DNA of 61,910 nt from an uncultured Acetatifactor sp. (GCA_910586485.1 CAJUIA010000022.1:1-61910); one strand, 5' to 3'; shown: positions 17,155-25,738, numbered from the stretch's first letter. A program made the numbers and translations. The notes: generated from the sequence alone by a model not told the origin.

Positions 17155-17221
17155 TTTCGGCATTTCACTTGACAGTATAAAATTTCGGCTATATTATAAT
17201 AATATATAAAAACTGCCGAAA
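17155..17221 (+). promoter_or_regulatory. Promoter with repeated TTTCGGC operator-like sites
   Basis: TTGACA (17169-17174) and TATTAT (17192-17197, overlapping TATAAT at 17195) are 17 bases apart. TTTCGGC occurs at 17155-17161 and 17183-17189, the second inside the spacer, and the inverse GCCGAAA at 17215-17221 before the start codon. The arrangement looks like a repressor target controlling the ATPase gene. Confidence 0.65.
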
Positions 17222-17232
17222 GGGGCACGCGC

Positions 17233-18462
17233 ATGGAGTACATTAGCCGCCATATGGAAAACAGAATAACAGAGCTTAGCAGATCCTGCCCGGCTATTCT
17301 GCTGACCGGCCCCAGACAGACAGGAAAAACTACCATGATGCGCGCTCTTGCGCAAAAGGAGAATATTGAGCGTGAATATGTTTCCCTGGACGATTTGAGT
17401 ACCCGTGATATGGCAAAGAACGATCCGGCTCTTTTTCTGCAAATTCATAAGCCGCCGGTTTTGATTGACGAAGTACAGTATGCACCGGAGCTTTTTACCT
17501 ATATTAAAATTCACGTTGACGAGCATCATGAGCCAGGAGCCTTCTGGCTGACAGGCTCGCAGATTTTCCGGCTTATGCGTGGGGTGCAGGAGTCGCTGGC
17601 AGGAAGGGTGGCACTGGTTCATATGCCGCCGCTGTCGCAGAGGGAGCTGATTGGCGCGCCCTGTGTTCCTTTTAACGCAGATCTGAATATGCTGCTTGGC
17701 CAGAGTAAAGGCATCCGGCCTGTGGCGGCGCCGGAGCTGTATGAGCGCATCTGGAGAGGCTCCATGCCGGGGATTGCAGGTAGTTGTTATGCGGACCGGA
17801 ATATCTATTATTCCTCTTACCTTTCCACTTATATAGAGCGTGATGTGCGGGAGCTTTCCGGAAATATAGACGCTCTGAAATTTAACAAGTTTATTACTTC
17901 TGCTGCTGCAAGATGTTCTCAGCTTTTAAATTATAAAGCGCTTGCGGATGATGCGGATATTGACATGGCTGCGGCAAAGGACTGGATCAATATTCTGGAG
18001 ACATTGGGGATTATTTTCCTTCTGCATCCCTATTCTAATAATGTTTTAAAACGAACGATTAAAACGCCGAAGCTGTATTTTTATGATACGGGGCTTGTAT
18101 GCTTTCTGACAAAGTGGTCTTCTCCGGAAGTTGCGGAAAGCGGGGCCATGAGCGGCGCACTGCTTGAAAATTATGCGGTGTCCGAAATTATGAAGGGGTA
18201 TCATAATGCAGGGCTTGCACCATACCTGTATTTTTACCGCGATCGTGACGCAAAGGAAATTGATGTTATTTTGGAGGGTGACGGCTGCCTTTATCCTTTG
18301 GAGATCAAAAAAACGGCGATGCCGGATAAAAGAATCATCAGGAATTTTGGGGTGATTGATAAGGCGCCGCTGCAGGTCGGAACGGGAGCAATCTTGTGTC
18401 TGGCGGAGCAGATCGGCGCTATCGACAGAAATAATCTGATCGTGCCGATCTGGATGATATAG
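17233..18462 (+). CDS. AAA family ATPase with DUF4143 domain
   Basis: A 409-residue ATPase of the AAA_14/DUF4143 family. Residues 1-150 hold Walker A GPRQTGKTT, Walker B PVLIDEVQYAP and sensor motif FWLTGSQIF; the middle has a winged-helix-like region (YIERDVRELSGNIDALKFNK); the C-terminal DUF4143 domain carries the nuclease-like pattern KLYFYDTGLVCFL, then FYRDRDAKEIDVILEGDG and LEIKKTA, which match the D-E-K core of PD-(D/E)XK folds. Function of the family is not established; these genes are scattered, often mobile or defence-associated in gut bacteria. It is monocistronic behind its own promoter with repeated TTTCGGC sites. ATG 17233 follows AAAGGGG. Confidence 0.85.
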   Translation: MEYISRHMENRITELSRSCPAILLTGPRQTGKTTMMRALAQKENIEREYVSLDDLSTRDMAKNDPALFLQIHKPPVLIDEVQYAPELFTYIKIHVDEHHEPGAFWLTGSQIFRLMRGVQESLAGRVALVHMPPLSQRELIGAPCVPFNADLNMLLGQSKGIRPVAAPELYERIWRGSMPGIAGSCYADRNIYYSSYLSTYIERDVRELSGNIDALKFNKFITSAAARCSQLLNYKALADDADIDMAAAKDWINILETLGIIFLLHPYSNNVLKRTIKTPKLYFYDTGLVCFLTKWSSPEVAESGAMSGALLENYAVSEIMKGYHNAGLAPYLYFYRDRDAKEIDVILEGDGCLYPLEIKKTAMPDKRIIRNFGVIDKAPLQVGTGAILCLAEQIGAIDRNNLIVPIWMI

Positions 18463-18512
18463 GGGTACTTACCTCGATGAATATCCGATCCGGAGTTTGT
18501 GTTGAAAACCGC

Positions 18513-18542
18513 TTGACAAATACCTGATACCTGCACTACAAT
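18513..18542 (+). promoter_or_regulatory. Promoter of the proS T-box leader
   Basis: TTGACA (18513-18518) and TACAAT (18537-18542) with an 18-base spacer. Transcription would begin near 18549 and run through the T-box leader. Confidence 0.75.
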
Positions 18543-18547
18543 TAGCC

Positions 18548-18897
18548 CATAGTTAAAGACAGTGAAGAGGGTTAGTACAGGCTTGAAAGCATTCAGAGAG
18601 AGGGCGTGGCGGCGCGGCCGTGCAGAGCATGGCGGCGGATGCGGCTGAGAGGCCTTTATGCGGAAGAGTCCGGAACCTGCCTCGGAGTCTCGTATGAAAT
18701 GTAAGTATTGCCGGGAAGCAATGTACGGATTTGAGTTATGTCGAATTTGTGAGACATAAAACCGTCAGGAAGGGATGCAGACATGAAATACGGCGTAAGC
18801 CGGCGTTAGCGGCAGATGAGATGGATGCTTATGTATCAATCAGGGTGGTACCGCCGAGTTTTCGGTCCCTACAGGGGCTGGAAGCCCGGCGTTTTTA
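18548..18897 (+). promoter_or_regulatory. T-box riboswitch (proline)
   Basis: A leader of about 350 bases that senses uncharged tRNA-Pro. The T-box core AGGGTGGTACCGCC is at 18842-18855; its TGGT would pair with the tRNA acceptor end ACCA. The competing terminator pairs CGCCG near 18852 with CGGCG at 18887-18891, followed by TTTTT. In Stem I the 3' side reads GGAACCTG, so the likely specifier codon is CCT (18676-18678) followed by a purine, matching proline and the downstream synthetase. The specifier placement is by eye; the T-box and terminator are clear. Confidence 0.9.
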
Positions 18898-18987
18898 TAT
18901 GCAAATTTTCCTGCAGGCGGAAATGATTTGCATATGGAAACGGTAGAATAATTCAATAAGCCGTTTGCGCGGCGGAAGGCGAGGTAT

Positions 18988-20445
18988 ATGGTAATGGGAA
19001 AAGATGGAAAAGACACGGCTGACAAAATGGTGCAGGAGATTACCTCCATGGAGGTGGATTTTGCCCAGTGGTACACGGATGTGGTGAAGAAGGCAGAGCT
19101 TTGCGACTACACGTCGGTCAAGGGTTGTATGGTGATCAAGCCTGCAGGGTATGCGATTTGGGAGCTGATGCAGAAGCAGATGGATGCCATGTTCAAGGAA
19201 ACGGGAGTGGAAAATGTATATCTTCCCATGTTCATTCCGGAATCTCTGCTGGAAAAGGAAAAGGACCATGTGGAGGGCTTTGCGCCGGAGGTGGCCTGGG
19301 TGACCCACGGCGGATTACAGCCTTTGCAGGAGAGACTCTGCGTTCGGCCTACATCGGAAACCTTATTCTGCGATTTTTATAAAAATGACATTCACTCCTA
19401 CAGGGATCTGCCAAAGGTTTATAACCAGTGGTGTTCCGTGGTCCGCTGGGAGAAGGAGACCAGGCCGTTCCTGCGTTCCAGGGAGTTTTTATGGCAGGAA
19501 GGCCATACCGCCCATGCCACTGCCGAAGAGGCGGAAGCGCGGACCATTCAGATGCTGGATCTGTATGCAGAATTTTGTGAAAAGGTGCTGGCCATTCCTG
19601 TAATCAAGGGTCAGAAGACCGAGAAGGAAAAGTTTGCCGGAGCCCAAGCTACTTATAGCATCGAGGCCCTGATGCACGATGGGAAGGCCTTACAGTCCGC
19701 CACCAGCCATAACTTTGGCGACGGCTTTGCCAGAGCCTTTGGCGTGCAGTTTGCGGATAAGGACAATACCTTAAAATATGTGTATCAGACCTCCTGGGGA
19801 GCGACTACCCGCCTGATCGGTGCGCTTATCATGGTCCATGGGGACAACGAAGGGCTGGTGCTGCCGCCCAGGGTAGCGCCTGTGCAGGTGTGTATTATTC
19901 CCATTCAGCAGAAAAAGGAGGGTGTTCTGGATAAGGCATATGAGCTCCGCGACAGGCTGAAGGGGCAGTTCCGGGTGAAGGTGGACGACAGTGAAAAGTC
20001 ACCGGGCTATAAGTTTGCCGAGGCGGAGATGAGAGGATACCCGATCCGGGTGGAGATCGGTCCCAGGGATATAGAGGCCGGTAAGTGCGTGATCTGCAGA
20101 CGTGACACCAGAGAGAAGATGGAGGTCAGCCTGGAAGCATTGGAAGAAACGGTTGGCAGCCTGCTTGAGAGGATCCAGCGGGAGATGCTGGAGAGAGCCG
20201 AAAAGCATATGGCAGAGCATACCTACACCGCTGCTGACATGAATGAATTTGAGCGCCTGTTTAACGAAAAATCCGGCTTTGTGAAAGCCATGTGGTGCGG
20301 TGAGCAGGAATGCGAGGACAGGATTAAGGAAAAGCTAAGTGTCACCAGCCGCAACATTCCCTTTGTACAGGAGCATATTGCGGATACCTGTGTCTGCTGC
20401 GGAAAACCTGCCAAAAAGATGGTATACTGGGGGAGAGCTTACTAG
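18988..20445 (+). CDS. proS: Prolyl-tRNA synthetase, archaeal/eukaryote-like type (ProS3)
   Basis: Charges tRNA-Pro with proline. The 485-residue chain has class II motif 2 and 3 features (RPTSETLFCDFYKND, RWEKETRPFLRSREFLWQEG, SWGATTRLIGALIMVHGD), an anticodon-binding domain (PVQVCIIPIQQK) and a C-terminal zinc-binding domain ending VKAMWCGEQECE and DTCVCCGKPAKKM with terminal Tyr. It lacks the editing insertion of the long bacterial type, so it is the shorter archaeal-like form that many Clostridia use. ATG 18988 and 18994 are both plausible after GGCGAGG. It is controlled by the T-box leader just upstream. The stop codon abuts copy 2 of the three-hairpin element. Confidence 0.95.
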   Translation: MVMGKDGKDTADKMVQEITSMEVDFAQWYTDVVKKAELCDYTSVKGCMVIKPAGYAIWELMQKQMDAMFKETGVENVYLPMFIPESLLEKEKDHVEGFAPEVAWVTHGGLQPLQERLCVRPTSETLFCDFYKNDIHSYRDLPKVYNQWCSVVRWEKETRPFLRSREFLWQEGHTAHATAEEAEARTIQMLDLYAEFCEKVLAIPVIKGQKTEKEKFAGAQATYSIEALMHDGKALQSATSHNFGDGFARAFGVQFADKDNTLKYVYQTSWGATTRLIGALIMVHGDNEGLVLPPRVAPVQVCIIPIQQKKEGVLDKAYELRDRLKGQFRVKVDDSEKSPGYKFAEAEMRGYPIRVEIGPRDIEAGKCVICRRDTREKMEVSLEALEETVGSLLERIQREMLERAEKHMAEHTYTAADMNEFERLFNEKSGFVKAMWCGEQECEDRIKEKLSVTSRNIPFVQEHIADTCVCCGKPAKKMVYWGRAY

Positions 20446-20550
20446 TGTGGAAAGAAGTTCTAATGCTCACGCCATAAGACGTTTCGCAAAGAACTTCTAA
20501 GTTCCACACAGAAAAACGCCAAAATAGGGCGTTTTTCACAGGTGGAGGGA
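20445..20550 (+). repeat. Three-hairpin intergenic element, copy 2
   Basis: The cleanest copy. GTGTGGAA (20445-20452) pairs with TTCCACAC (20502-20509), and directly inside AGAAGTTCT (20453-20461) pairs with AGAACTTCT (20490-20498), leaving only the bulged AAG. Hairpin B is AAAAACGCC/GGCGTTTTT (20512-20536). CACAGGTGGAGGGA then leads into the ribosome binding site of the next gene. It begins at the last base of the proS stop codon. Confidence 0.8.
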
Positions 20551-20556
20551 GGATAT

Positions 20557-21414
20557 ATGATATATAAAACATTTCCGATTTTTATGCCGGGTTCGCTTCC
20601 GGCGGCAAGGCTTACCGTTTATATTCAGGAGCATTATGAGGAAATCGGCATTGACAACCGTCCTCTGGTGTTAATCTGTCCGGGGGGAGCTTATGCCTAC
20701 ACTTCCCCCAGGGAAGGCGAGGCGCTTGCCATGCAGTTTCTGGCCTTTGGCTGTCATGCGGCGGTGCTTTATTATTCCTGCGCTCCGGCCAGATACCCCG
20801 TGGCATTGACGGAGGCGGCGTATGCCATGAGCTTGATCCGTCAGCACGCAGAGGAATGGTATGTGGATCCCAAGGGTGTGATTATCCTGGGCTGTTCAGC
20901 CGGCGGGCACCTGGCGGCCAGCCTGGGTACGTTGTGGCAGGAGGATTTTCTTTCTCAGGCAATGGGGCTTGCCGGGGAGGATCGGAGGCTGCTCCGCCCG
21001 GACGGTATGATACTCTGCTATCCTGTGATTACTGCGGGCAAGTTTGCACACAGAGGCTCCTTTGAAAATCTGCTGGGCCCGGAGGAAGGAGCGGAAGTAC
21101 GTCTGGAGGATGCAGGCAGCCTTTTGTCAGGCCTTTCGCTGGAAACAAGAGTGACAAAAGAAACGCCGCCGGCCTTTATCTGGCATACCTTTACGGATGG
21201 AGCGGTACCGGTGGAAAACTCCTTGCTGCTGATCAGCGCACTGCGCGAGGCAGGAGTTTCCACGGAGTTTCATATGTATCCGGTGGGCGGACATGGCTTA
21301 AGCCTTGCCAACCATCTAACCGGGCATCGGGACGGCAGCGCCCTGCAGGCGGAATGTACTTCCTGGATTTCACTGGCGCGTACCTGGATCGAGAGCAGAT
21401 ACATGCGGGTTTAA
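20557..21414 (+). CDS. Alpha/beta hydrolase, acetyl-esterase/lipase-like
   Basis: A 285-residue serine hydrolase of the BD-FAE/acetyl esterase type. The oxyanion turn is in LICPGGAYAYTSPREGE, the nucleophile elbow is GCSAGGH, the acid lies in WHTFTDGAVPVENS and the catalytic His in VGGHGLSLA. No signal peptide is present, so it acts in the cytoplasm, probably removing acetyl or other acyl groups from imported sugars or small esters; the exact substrate is not readable. ATG 20557 is chosen because GGAGGGAGG ends four bases upstream; a GTG at 20542 overlaps that site. The ribosome binding site is the 3' edge of structured element copy 2, so the element could affect its translation. Confidence 0.85.
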   Translation: MIYKTFPIFMPGSLPAARLTVYIQEHYEEIGIDNRPLVLICPGGAYAYTSPREGEALAMQFLAFGCHAAVLYYSCAPARYPVALTEAAYAMSLIRQHAEEWYVDPKGVIILGCSAGGHLAASLGTLWQEDFLSQAMGLAGEDRRLLRPDGMILCYPVITAGKFAHRGSFENLLGPEEGAEVRLEDAGSLLSGLSLETRVTKETPPAFIWHTFTDGAVPVENSLLLISALREAGVSTEFHMYPVGGHGLSLANHLTGHRDGSALQAECTSWISLARTWIESRYMRV

Positions 21415-21469
21415 AGGCGGATGACCGAAAGGATGAAGGAAACATAAAGCTCGAAAAGGAAGATTGTTA

Positions 21470-22447
21470 ATGAATTATATTGTATTGGATCTGGAGTGGA
21501 ATCAAAGCAAAACCGACACGGAGAAATCGCCGGAGCTTGCCTTTGAAATCATTGAGATAGGGGCTGTTATGTTGAATGACACGTGTGTCATGATACATGA
21601 ATTTAACCGTCTTGTAAAGCCGGAGGTATATAAGGAGATGAATCAGGTCACAAGCAGACTGGTTCATCTTGAAATGCAGGAGCTTCAGCGGGGGGATCCT
21701 TTTCCAAGGGTGGCAGAGGATTTTCTACAGTGGTGTGGATCGGAGGAATATCTTTTTTGCACATGGGGGGCAATGGATCTTACAGAGCTTCAGAGGAATA
21801 TGCAGTTTTACAATATGACACCGATGTCGGACGGGCCGATAGCTTTTTTGGATGTGCAGAAGCTGTTCAGCCTTGCTTATGAAGACGGAAAATCAAGACG
21901 TGCCCTGGAGTATGCTGTGGACAAGCTGGGAATTGAAAAGGATATACCCTTTCACAGAGCTTTTGGCGATGCCTATTATACTGCCAAGCTTTTAAAGGTA
22001 ATTGCCAGGCAGCATGGGGAGGTCATGGGATATTTATCCTATGACGTTTTTCATCTGCCCCAAAGCAGGGAGCAGGAAATCAGAGCCCGGTTTGAAAATT
22101 ATACAAAATACATTTCCAGAGAGTTTGAGAGCAGGGAGGATGCGTTTCGCGACGGGGAAGTAACGTCCAGCAAATGCTATCTCTGTCACAAAAATCTGAA
22201 AAAGAAGGTGAAATGGTTTACGCCGAACGGACGGCATTATTATTGTGTGGCCTATTGCGAAAAGCACGGGTATCTGAAGGCAAAGATCAGAGTCCGCAAA
22301 TCAGGGGAAGGCAGAGTCTATATCGTAAAGACCACCAAGTTTATATTCCCGGAGGACGCGGCCCGGCTGAAAAACCGCAGCGTGCTGGTAAAAAGACAGA
22401 ATGCGCGGCAGAAGCACACTAATAATCATAATCCCGAAATCGGTTAG
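21470..22447 (+). CDS. DEDDh 3'-5' exonuclease with C-terminal zinc motif
   Basis: A 325-residue RNase T/DnaQ-like exonuclease, related to KapD and other stand-alone DEDDh enzymes. Motif I is YIVLDLEWNQ, motif II lies around CTWGAMDLTEL, and motif III with the general-base His is HRAFGDAYYTAKLL. Residues about 225-275 add a Cys/His cluster (CYLCHKN, then YYCVAYCEKHGY) that looks like a small zinc-binding domain not part of the core exonuclease. Substrate is probably RNA or single-stranded DNA ends, but this cannot be fixed from sequence. ATG 21470 follows AAGGAAG. The last 29 bases overlap the 3' end of the convergent dacF-like gene. Confidence 0.85.
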   Translation: MNYIVLDLEWNQSKTDTEKSPELAFEIIEIGAVMLNDTCVMIHEFNRLVKPEVYKEMNQVTSRLVHLEMQELQRGDPFPRVAEDFLQWCGSEEYLFCTWGAMDLTELQRNMQFYNMTPMSDGPIAFLDVQKLFSLAYEDGKSRRALEYAVDKLGIEKDIPFHRAFGDAYYTAKLLKVIARQHGEVMGYLSYDVFHLPQSREQEIRARFENYTKYISREFESREDAFRDGEVTSSKCYLCHKNLKKKVKWFTPNGRHYYCVAYCEKHGYLKAKIRVRKSGEGRVYIVKTTKFIFPEDAARLKNRSVLVKRQNARQKHTNNHNPEIG

Positions 22448-23903
22448 GCCGCTTGGGTCTTTTCCTTCTTCTGCGTCTTTTAAAACGTCTGCCGCCGAAG
22501 GAAAACTGGAAATTTTTTAACAGTGCCCGGACCAGGCACAGGATCAGGAAGGCGGCGCCGAGTACAACGGGTATGATTAATACGCGCATAATATTGATGA
22601 AAATTACGGATTTAGGGCTGTTTTTGTCTGCCGCAGTATCTTCACTGCTGTCACGCGGCGTGTCAAAGACATGCTGCTCCGATTCGTCTTCTACAAAGTC
22701 AACCCGTACCGAGCCGATCTTTACGCCGTGATAAGTGTAGGTAATTACGGCGGCCTGATCGGCGTCCTCTGTTTGATAGTTAATGGTAGACTCGGTGTCG
22801 TCAAAGGTGGCGGTCCTGGGCATAACAACGTAATCGTCTTTATTCAGGGCCAACAGCGGCCTGGAGCTGCCGAATATATCGGTGCCGCCGTAAAATGCAC
22901 GGGAATCGTCTATATTATATTTTGTCTCCGTCTGAGAAACGTTTACCTTGACAAAATTGCTGAAGCCATAGTTGAATAAAGAGATGGTATCTTCATACTG
23001 CATGGGGGATTCATCCCTTAACACCACGCAGATCAGACGCATACCGTCTTTTTCTGCGCAGGATACAAGACAGTATCTTGCAGAGCTGGTATATCCGGTC
23101 TTACAGCCTACCAGATTTTCATAAGCGTATGTACCGCCAGGAATAAGCTGCATGTTATTATTTTCCAGCTTTGTCTCCGGAATGGTATCTGAAGCCGGTA
23201 TTTCCAGCCGCCTTGTCATGGTAATTTTACACAGCATTTCATTGGCAAAAAAAGCGCGGCCGATCATGGCCAGGTCATAAGCGGTAGTATAATGGTTTTC
23301 GTCAGGAAGACCGTTTGGGTTTGCAAAATTTGAATTCAGACAGCCCAGCTCCCTTGCCCGCTCATTCATCATTTCGGCGAAAACGCTCCAGTCGGTAGTA
23401 TCTGTGATATGCTCTGCCACGGCAAAGGACACCTCATTTGCCGAACGGATCAGGATGGCATTCAGGCATTGCTCCATGGTCAGCTCCTGCCCCACGTCCA
23501 TGGCAATGTGATTGCTGTCTCTGGGTGTGTCAAAAACGGCGTCATGGGAAAAGGTGACCATTTCGTCCAGAGAACATTGTTCCGCGGCAATCAGGGTGGT
23601 CAGGATCTTAGTGGTGCTGGCAGGGTATTCTTTTTGATGGATATTTTTGGAGTAAAGTATGGTCCCGGTATCGACCTCCATGAGGATGGCGGATTCTGCG
23701 GTTACTACGGGGCCTGTGGGCCAGTTGGGCACCGCGTTGGACTGGACGGCCATGGCGCGCTGAGCGGCTATGCGGTCATCCATGGTCACAGGATCCGCAA
23801 GAGCAGTGATTCCCTGTGAGAGGAACAGGCTGCAGGCACAAACAAGGCCGGTAAACAAAGCAGTATATCGTTTTTTATTTCTTTTTATATTAAAAGAGGT
23901 CAT
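22419..23903 (-). CDS. dacF: D-alanyl-D-alanine carboxypeptidase (PBP5/DacF type)
   Basis: A 494-residue secreted, membrane-anchored penicillin-binding protein that trims the terminal D-Ala from peptidoglycan stem peptides. A signal peptide (LFTGLVCACSLFLSQGITALA) precedes the catalytic domain with SxxK in PASTTKILT, SxN in IRSANEVSF and KTG in GCKTGYTS, all intact. A beta-rich C-terminal region follows, then one membrane segment (about residues 435-460) and a strongly basic cytoplasmic tail of KRRRRRKRPK type. That tail replaces the usual amphipathic anchor. Its promoter has a 16-base dyad in the spacer (23947-23962). Symbol dacF is by family resemblance; paralogues are common. Confidence 0.92.
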   Translation of the reverse strand: MTSFNIKRNKKRYTALFTGLVCACSLFLSQGITALADPVTMDDRIAAQRAMAVQSNAVPNWPTGPVVTAESAILMEVDTGTILYSKNIHQKEYPASTTKILTTLIAAEQCSLDEMVTFSHDAVFDTPRDSNHIAMDVGQELTMEQCLNAILIRSANEVSFAVAEHITDTTDWSVFAEMMNERARELGCLNSNFANPNGLPDENHYTTAYDLAMIGRAFFANEMLCKITMTRRLEIPASDTIPETKLENNNMQLIPGGTYAYENLVGCKTGYTSSARYCLVSCAEKDGMRLICVVLRDESPMQYEDTISLFNYGFSNFVKVNVSQTETKYNIDDSRAFYGGTDIFGSSRPLLALNKDDYVVMPRTATFDDTESTINYQTEDADQAAVITYTYHGVKIGSVRVDFVEDESEQHVFDTPRDSSEDTAADKNSPKSVIFINIMRVLIIPVVLGAAFLILCLVRALLKNFQFSFGGRRFKRRRRRKRPKRPNRFRDYDY

Positions 23904-23940
23904 AATGGCTATTCCCTTCGCACAAACAATTCGTAAAAGT

Positions 23941-23969
23941 ATTATAGCAGAGATTACTCTGCTTTGCCA
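23941..23969 (-). promoter_or_regulatory. dacF promoter with dyad in the spacer
   Basis: On the minus strand TATAAT is at 23946-23941 with a weak -35 (TGGCAA, 23969-23964), 17 bases apart. The spacer holds the perfect inverted repeat GCAGAG-ATTA-CTCTGC (23947-23962), a likely operator. A plus-strand TATAAT at 24017-24022 probably serves trmB. Confidence 0.55.
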
Positions 23970-24061
23970 GATAGGTTTTATTATTTTGGCCTCTTTCCTT
24001 TTTGGTATTTCTAAGGTATAATTTTCCTGTGGGGTGAAACCCTGATGTTCGGAGGAACGCT

Positions 24062-24706
24062 ATGAGATTGAAAAATATTACAGGCTCCAGGGAAGTCGTC
24101 GCCGGGAGCCCTTATGTTGTGCAGGAAGCAATGCAGCAATCCTGTCCGGGAACATGGGACAGGATCTTTGGCAATAAAGCTCCGATTTATATTGAGATCG
24201 GTATGGGAAAAGGTAAATTTATACATACTATGGCTAAGGAGCATCCGGAGCTTCATTTTGTGGGAATTGAAAAATATTCCAGCGTTCTGTTAAGAGCGCT
24301 TCAGAAGATGGAGCAGGAAGAACTGCCAAACCTGAAGTTTTTACGGATGGATGCGGAAAATGTGGACAAGGTCTTCGGACCTGGAGAGGTTGACCGGATC
24401 TATCTGAATTTTTCAGATCCCTGGCCCAAAGACCGACATGCTAAAAGAAGGCTTCCCTCAAGGGAGTTTCTGGCCCGTTATGCCCGTATCCTAAAACAGG
24501 GCGGCCGGCTGGAGTTTAAAACAGATAACAGGTCGCTGTTTGATTTTGCTGTGGAAGAGATGGAAGCCGCCGGCTGGAAGGCGGATGTAATCACCTATGA
24601 TCTGCACGGGGATGCACGGCTGATGGAGGGAAACGTGATGACAGAGTATGAAGAGAAATTTTCTGCTCTGGGGAATCCCATCTGTAAGTATATTATAACC
24701 CCATAA
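24062..24706 (+). CDS. trmB: tRNA (guanine-N7-)-methyltransferase
   Basis: Methylates G46 in the variable loop of tRNAs using S-adenosylmethionine. The 214-residue protein has the SAM-binding motif YIEIGMGKGKFI, then HFVGIEKY and the highly conserved TrmB motif NFSDPWPKDRHAKRRL, with GGRLEFKTDNRSLFD after it. Length and order match the family. It starts at ATG 24062 after GGAGGAACGC. It is divergent from dacF and followed after 130 bases, which contain a structured segment, by a YitT family gene. Confidence 0.95.
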   Translation: MRLKNITGSREVVAGSPYVVQEAMQQSCPGTWDRIFGNKAPIYIEIGMGKGKFIHTMAKEHPELHFVGIEKYSSVLLRALQKMEQEELPNLKFLRMDAENVDKVFGPGEVDRIYLNFSDPWPKDRHAKRRLPSREFLARYARILKQGGRLEFKTDNRSLFDFAVEEMEAAGWKADVITYDLHGDARLMEGNVMTEYEEKFSALGNPICKYIITP

Positions 24707-24722
24707 ATAATGTTAGGAGAAG

Positions 24723-24814
24723 CGCTAATAGTTCAGACATCCTGTAGCGGAGTTGCAGGTGACAGAACTGTTGCTCTAACTGCCTGCGGAATGCCTACGG
24801 AATGGGGATTAGTG
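24723..24814 (+). other. Structured leader with 11-base tandem repeat
   Basis: CGCTAAT (24723-24729) pairs with ATTAGTG (24808-24814, one G-U pair), enclosing AGTTC/GAACT (24730-24734 with 24765-24769) and CCTG/CAGG. The 3' arm holds TGCCTGCGGAA followed directly by TGCCTACGGAA (24781-24802). It lies between trmB and the YitT gene and has no T-run. Confidence 0.5.
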
Positions 24815-24838
24815 TGATTGATGGAGGAAGAGACGGAC

Positions 24839-25738
24839 ATGGAAACGGAAACAAAAGGCCAAATAAAAAAGGCGGCGGTTATTTATGAGGGGAAAAGATG
24901 CTTGTTCAGTATTCTGGGCGCGTTTCTTTATGCGTTGGGAATCAATCTCTTTATGGTGCCCTCCGGGCTTTACACCGGCGGGCTGATGGGGATTTGCCAG
25001 GTGATCCGTACGCTGCTGGCAAAGCTGCTTCAGCTTGATTTCAGCAATTTTGACATAGCCGGTATTATTTATTATATCATGAATATTCCCATTTTTATCG
25101 TAGCCTTTGCCAGAATCGGACGGGCCTTCTTTGCAAAGACGGTGCTGGCCGTATCTGCCATGACTCTCTTTATGTCCGTGATTCCTGTGGGCGCAGTGGT
25201 GGAGGACGTGATGGCATCCTGCGTGGTGGGAGGAATTATCTCCGGCGCAGGAGTGGGGATTATGCTTCGCATGGGTTCCTCCGGAGGCGGTATGGACGTG
25301 ATCGGCGTGCTGCTGACCAAGTGGAAGCGGGATTTCAGCGTGGGAAAGGTAAGTTTGTTTGTAAATCTGGCGCTGTATGGCACCTGCCTTTTCCTGTTTG
25401 ACGTGGACGTGGTGCTTTATTCCGTTATTTATGCCGCGGTATATTCCGTGGCCATGGATCGGATGCACACCCAGAATATCAATGTGGAGGTTAATGTGAT
25501 CACCAAGGCGGACACTACGGCCCTGGAGAAGGAGGTCTTTCATGAGGTGGGAAGGGGAATTACCAAATGGTCCGCTCTGGGTGCATACACCTATGACCGT
25601 TCCCATGTGCTTTATATCCTGCTTTCCAAGTATGAGGTAAACCGGCTGAAAAGCATTATCCACAAGCATGACCCCAATGCGTTTATCGTGGTAAACGAAG
25701 GGGTCAGCGTGGACGGAAATTATTTAAAGAAGCTGTAA
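24839..25738 (+). CDS. YitT family membrane protein
   Basis: A 299-residue membrane protein of the DUF161/DUF2179 (YitT) family. Five or so hydrophobic segments fill residues 20-190 (for example LFSILGAFLYALGINLFMVP and VVGGIISGAGVGIMLRMGSS), followed by the cytoplasmic DUF2179 domain with NVEVNVITK, EVGRGITKWSALGAYTYDRS and HDPNAFIVVNEGVSVDG. The conserved GGMDVIG motif is present. Members are thought to be transporters, but no substrate is established. ATG 24839 is chosen because GGAGG lies at 24823-24827; ATG 24821 has a poor site. Its last 15 bases overlap the convergent pyrG gene. Confidence 0.88.
   Translation: METETKGQIKKAAVIYEGKRCLFSILGAFLYALGINLFMVPSGLYTGGLMGICQVIRTLLAKLLQLDFSNFDIAGIIYYIMNIPIFIVAFARIGRAFFAKTVLAVSAMTLFMSVIPVGAVVEDVMASCVVGGIISGAGVGIMLRMGSSGGGMDVIGVLLTKWKRDFSVGKVSLFVNLALYGTCLFLFDVDVVLYSVIYAAVYSVAMDRMHTQNINVEVNVITKADTTALEKEVFHEVGRGITKWSALGAYTYDRSHVLYILLSKYEVNRLKSIIHKHDPNAFIVVNEGVSVDGNYLKKL

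Noticed and set aside
24809..25669. Long open frame on the minus strand opposite the YitT gene
   Set aside because: It is His/Gln-rich with no family motif and lies exactly opposite a clear membrane protein gene.
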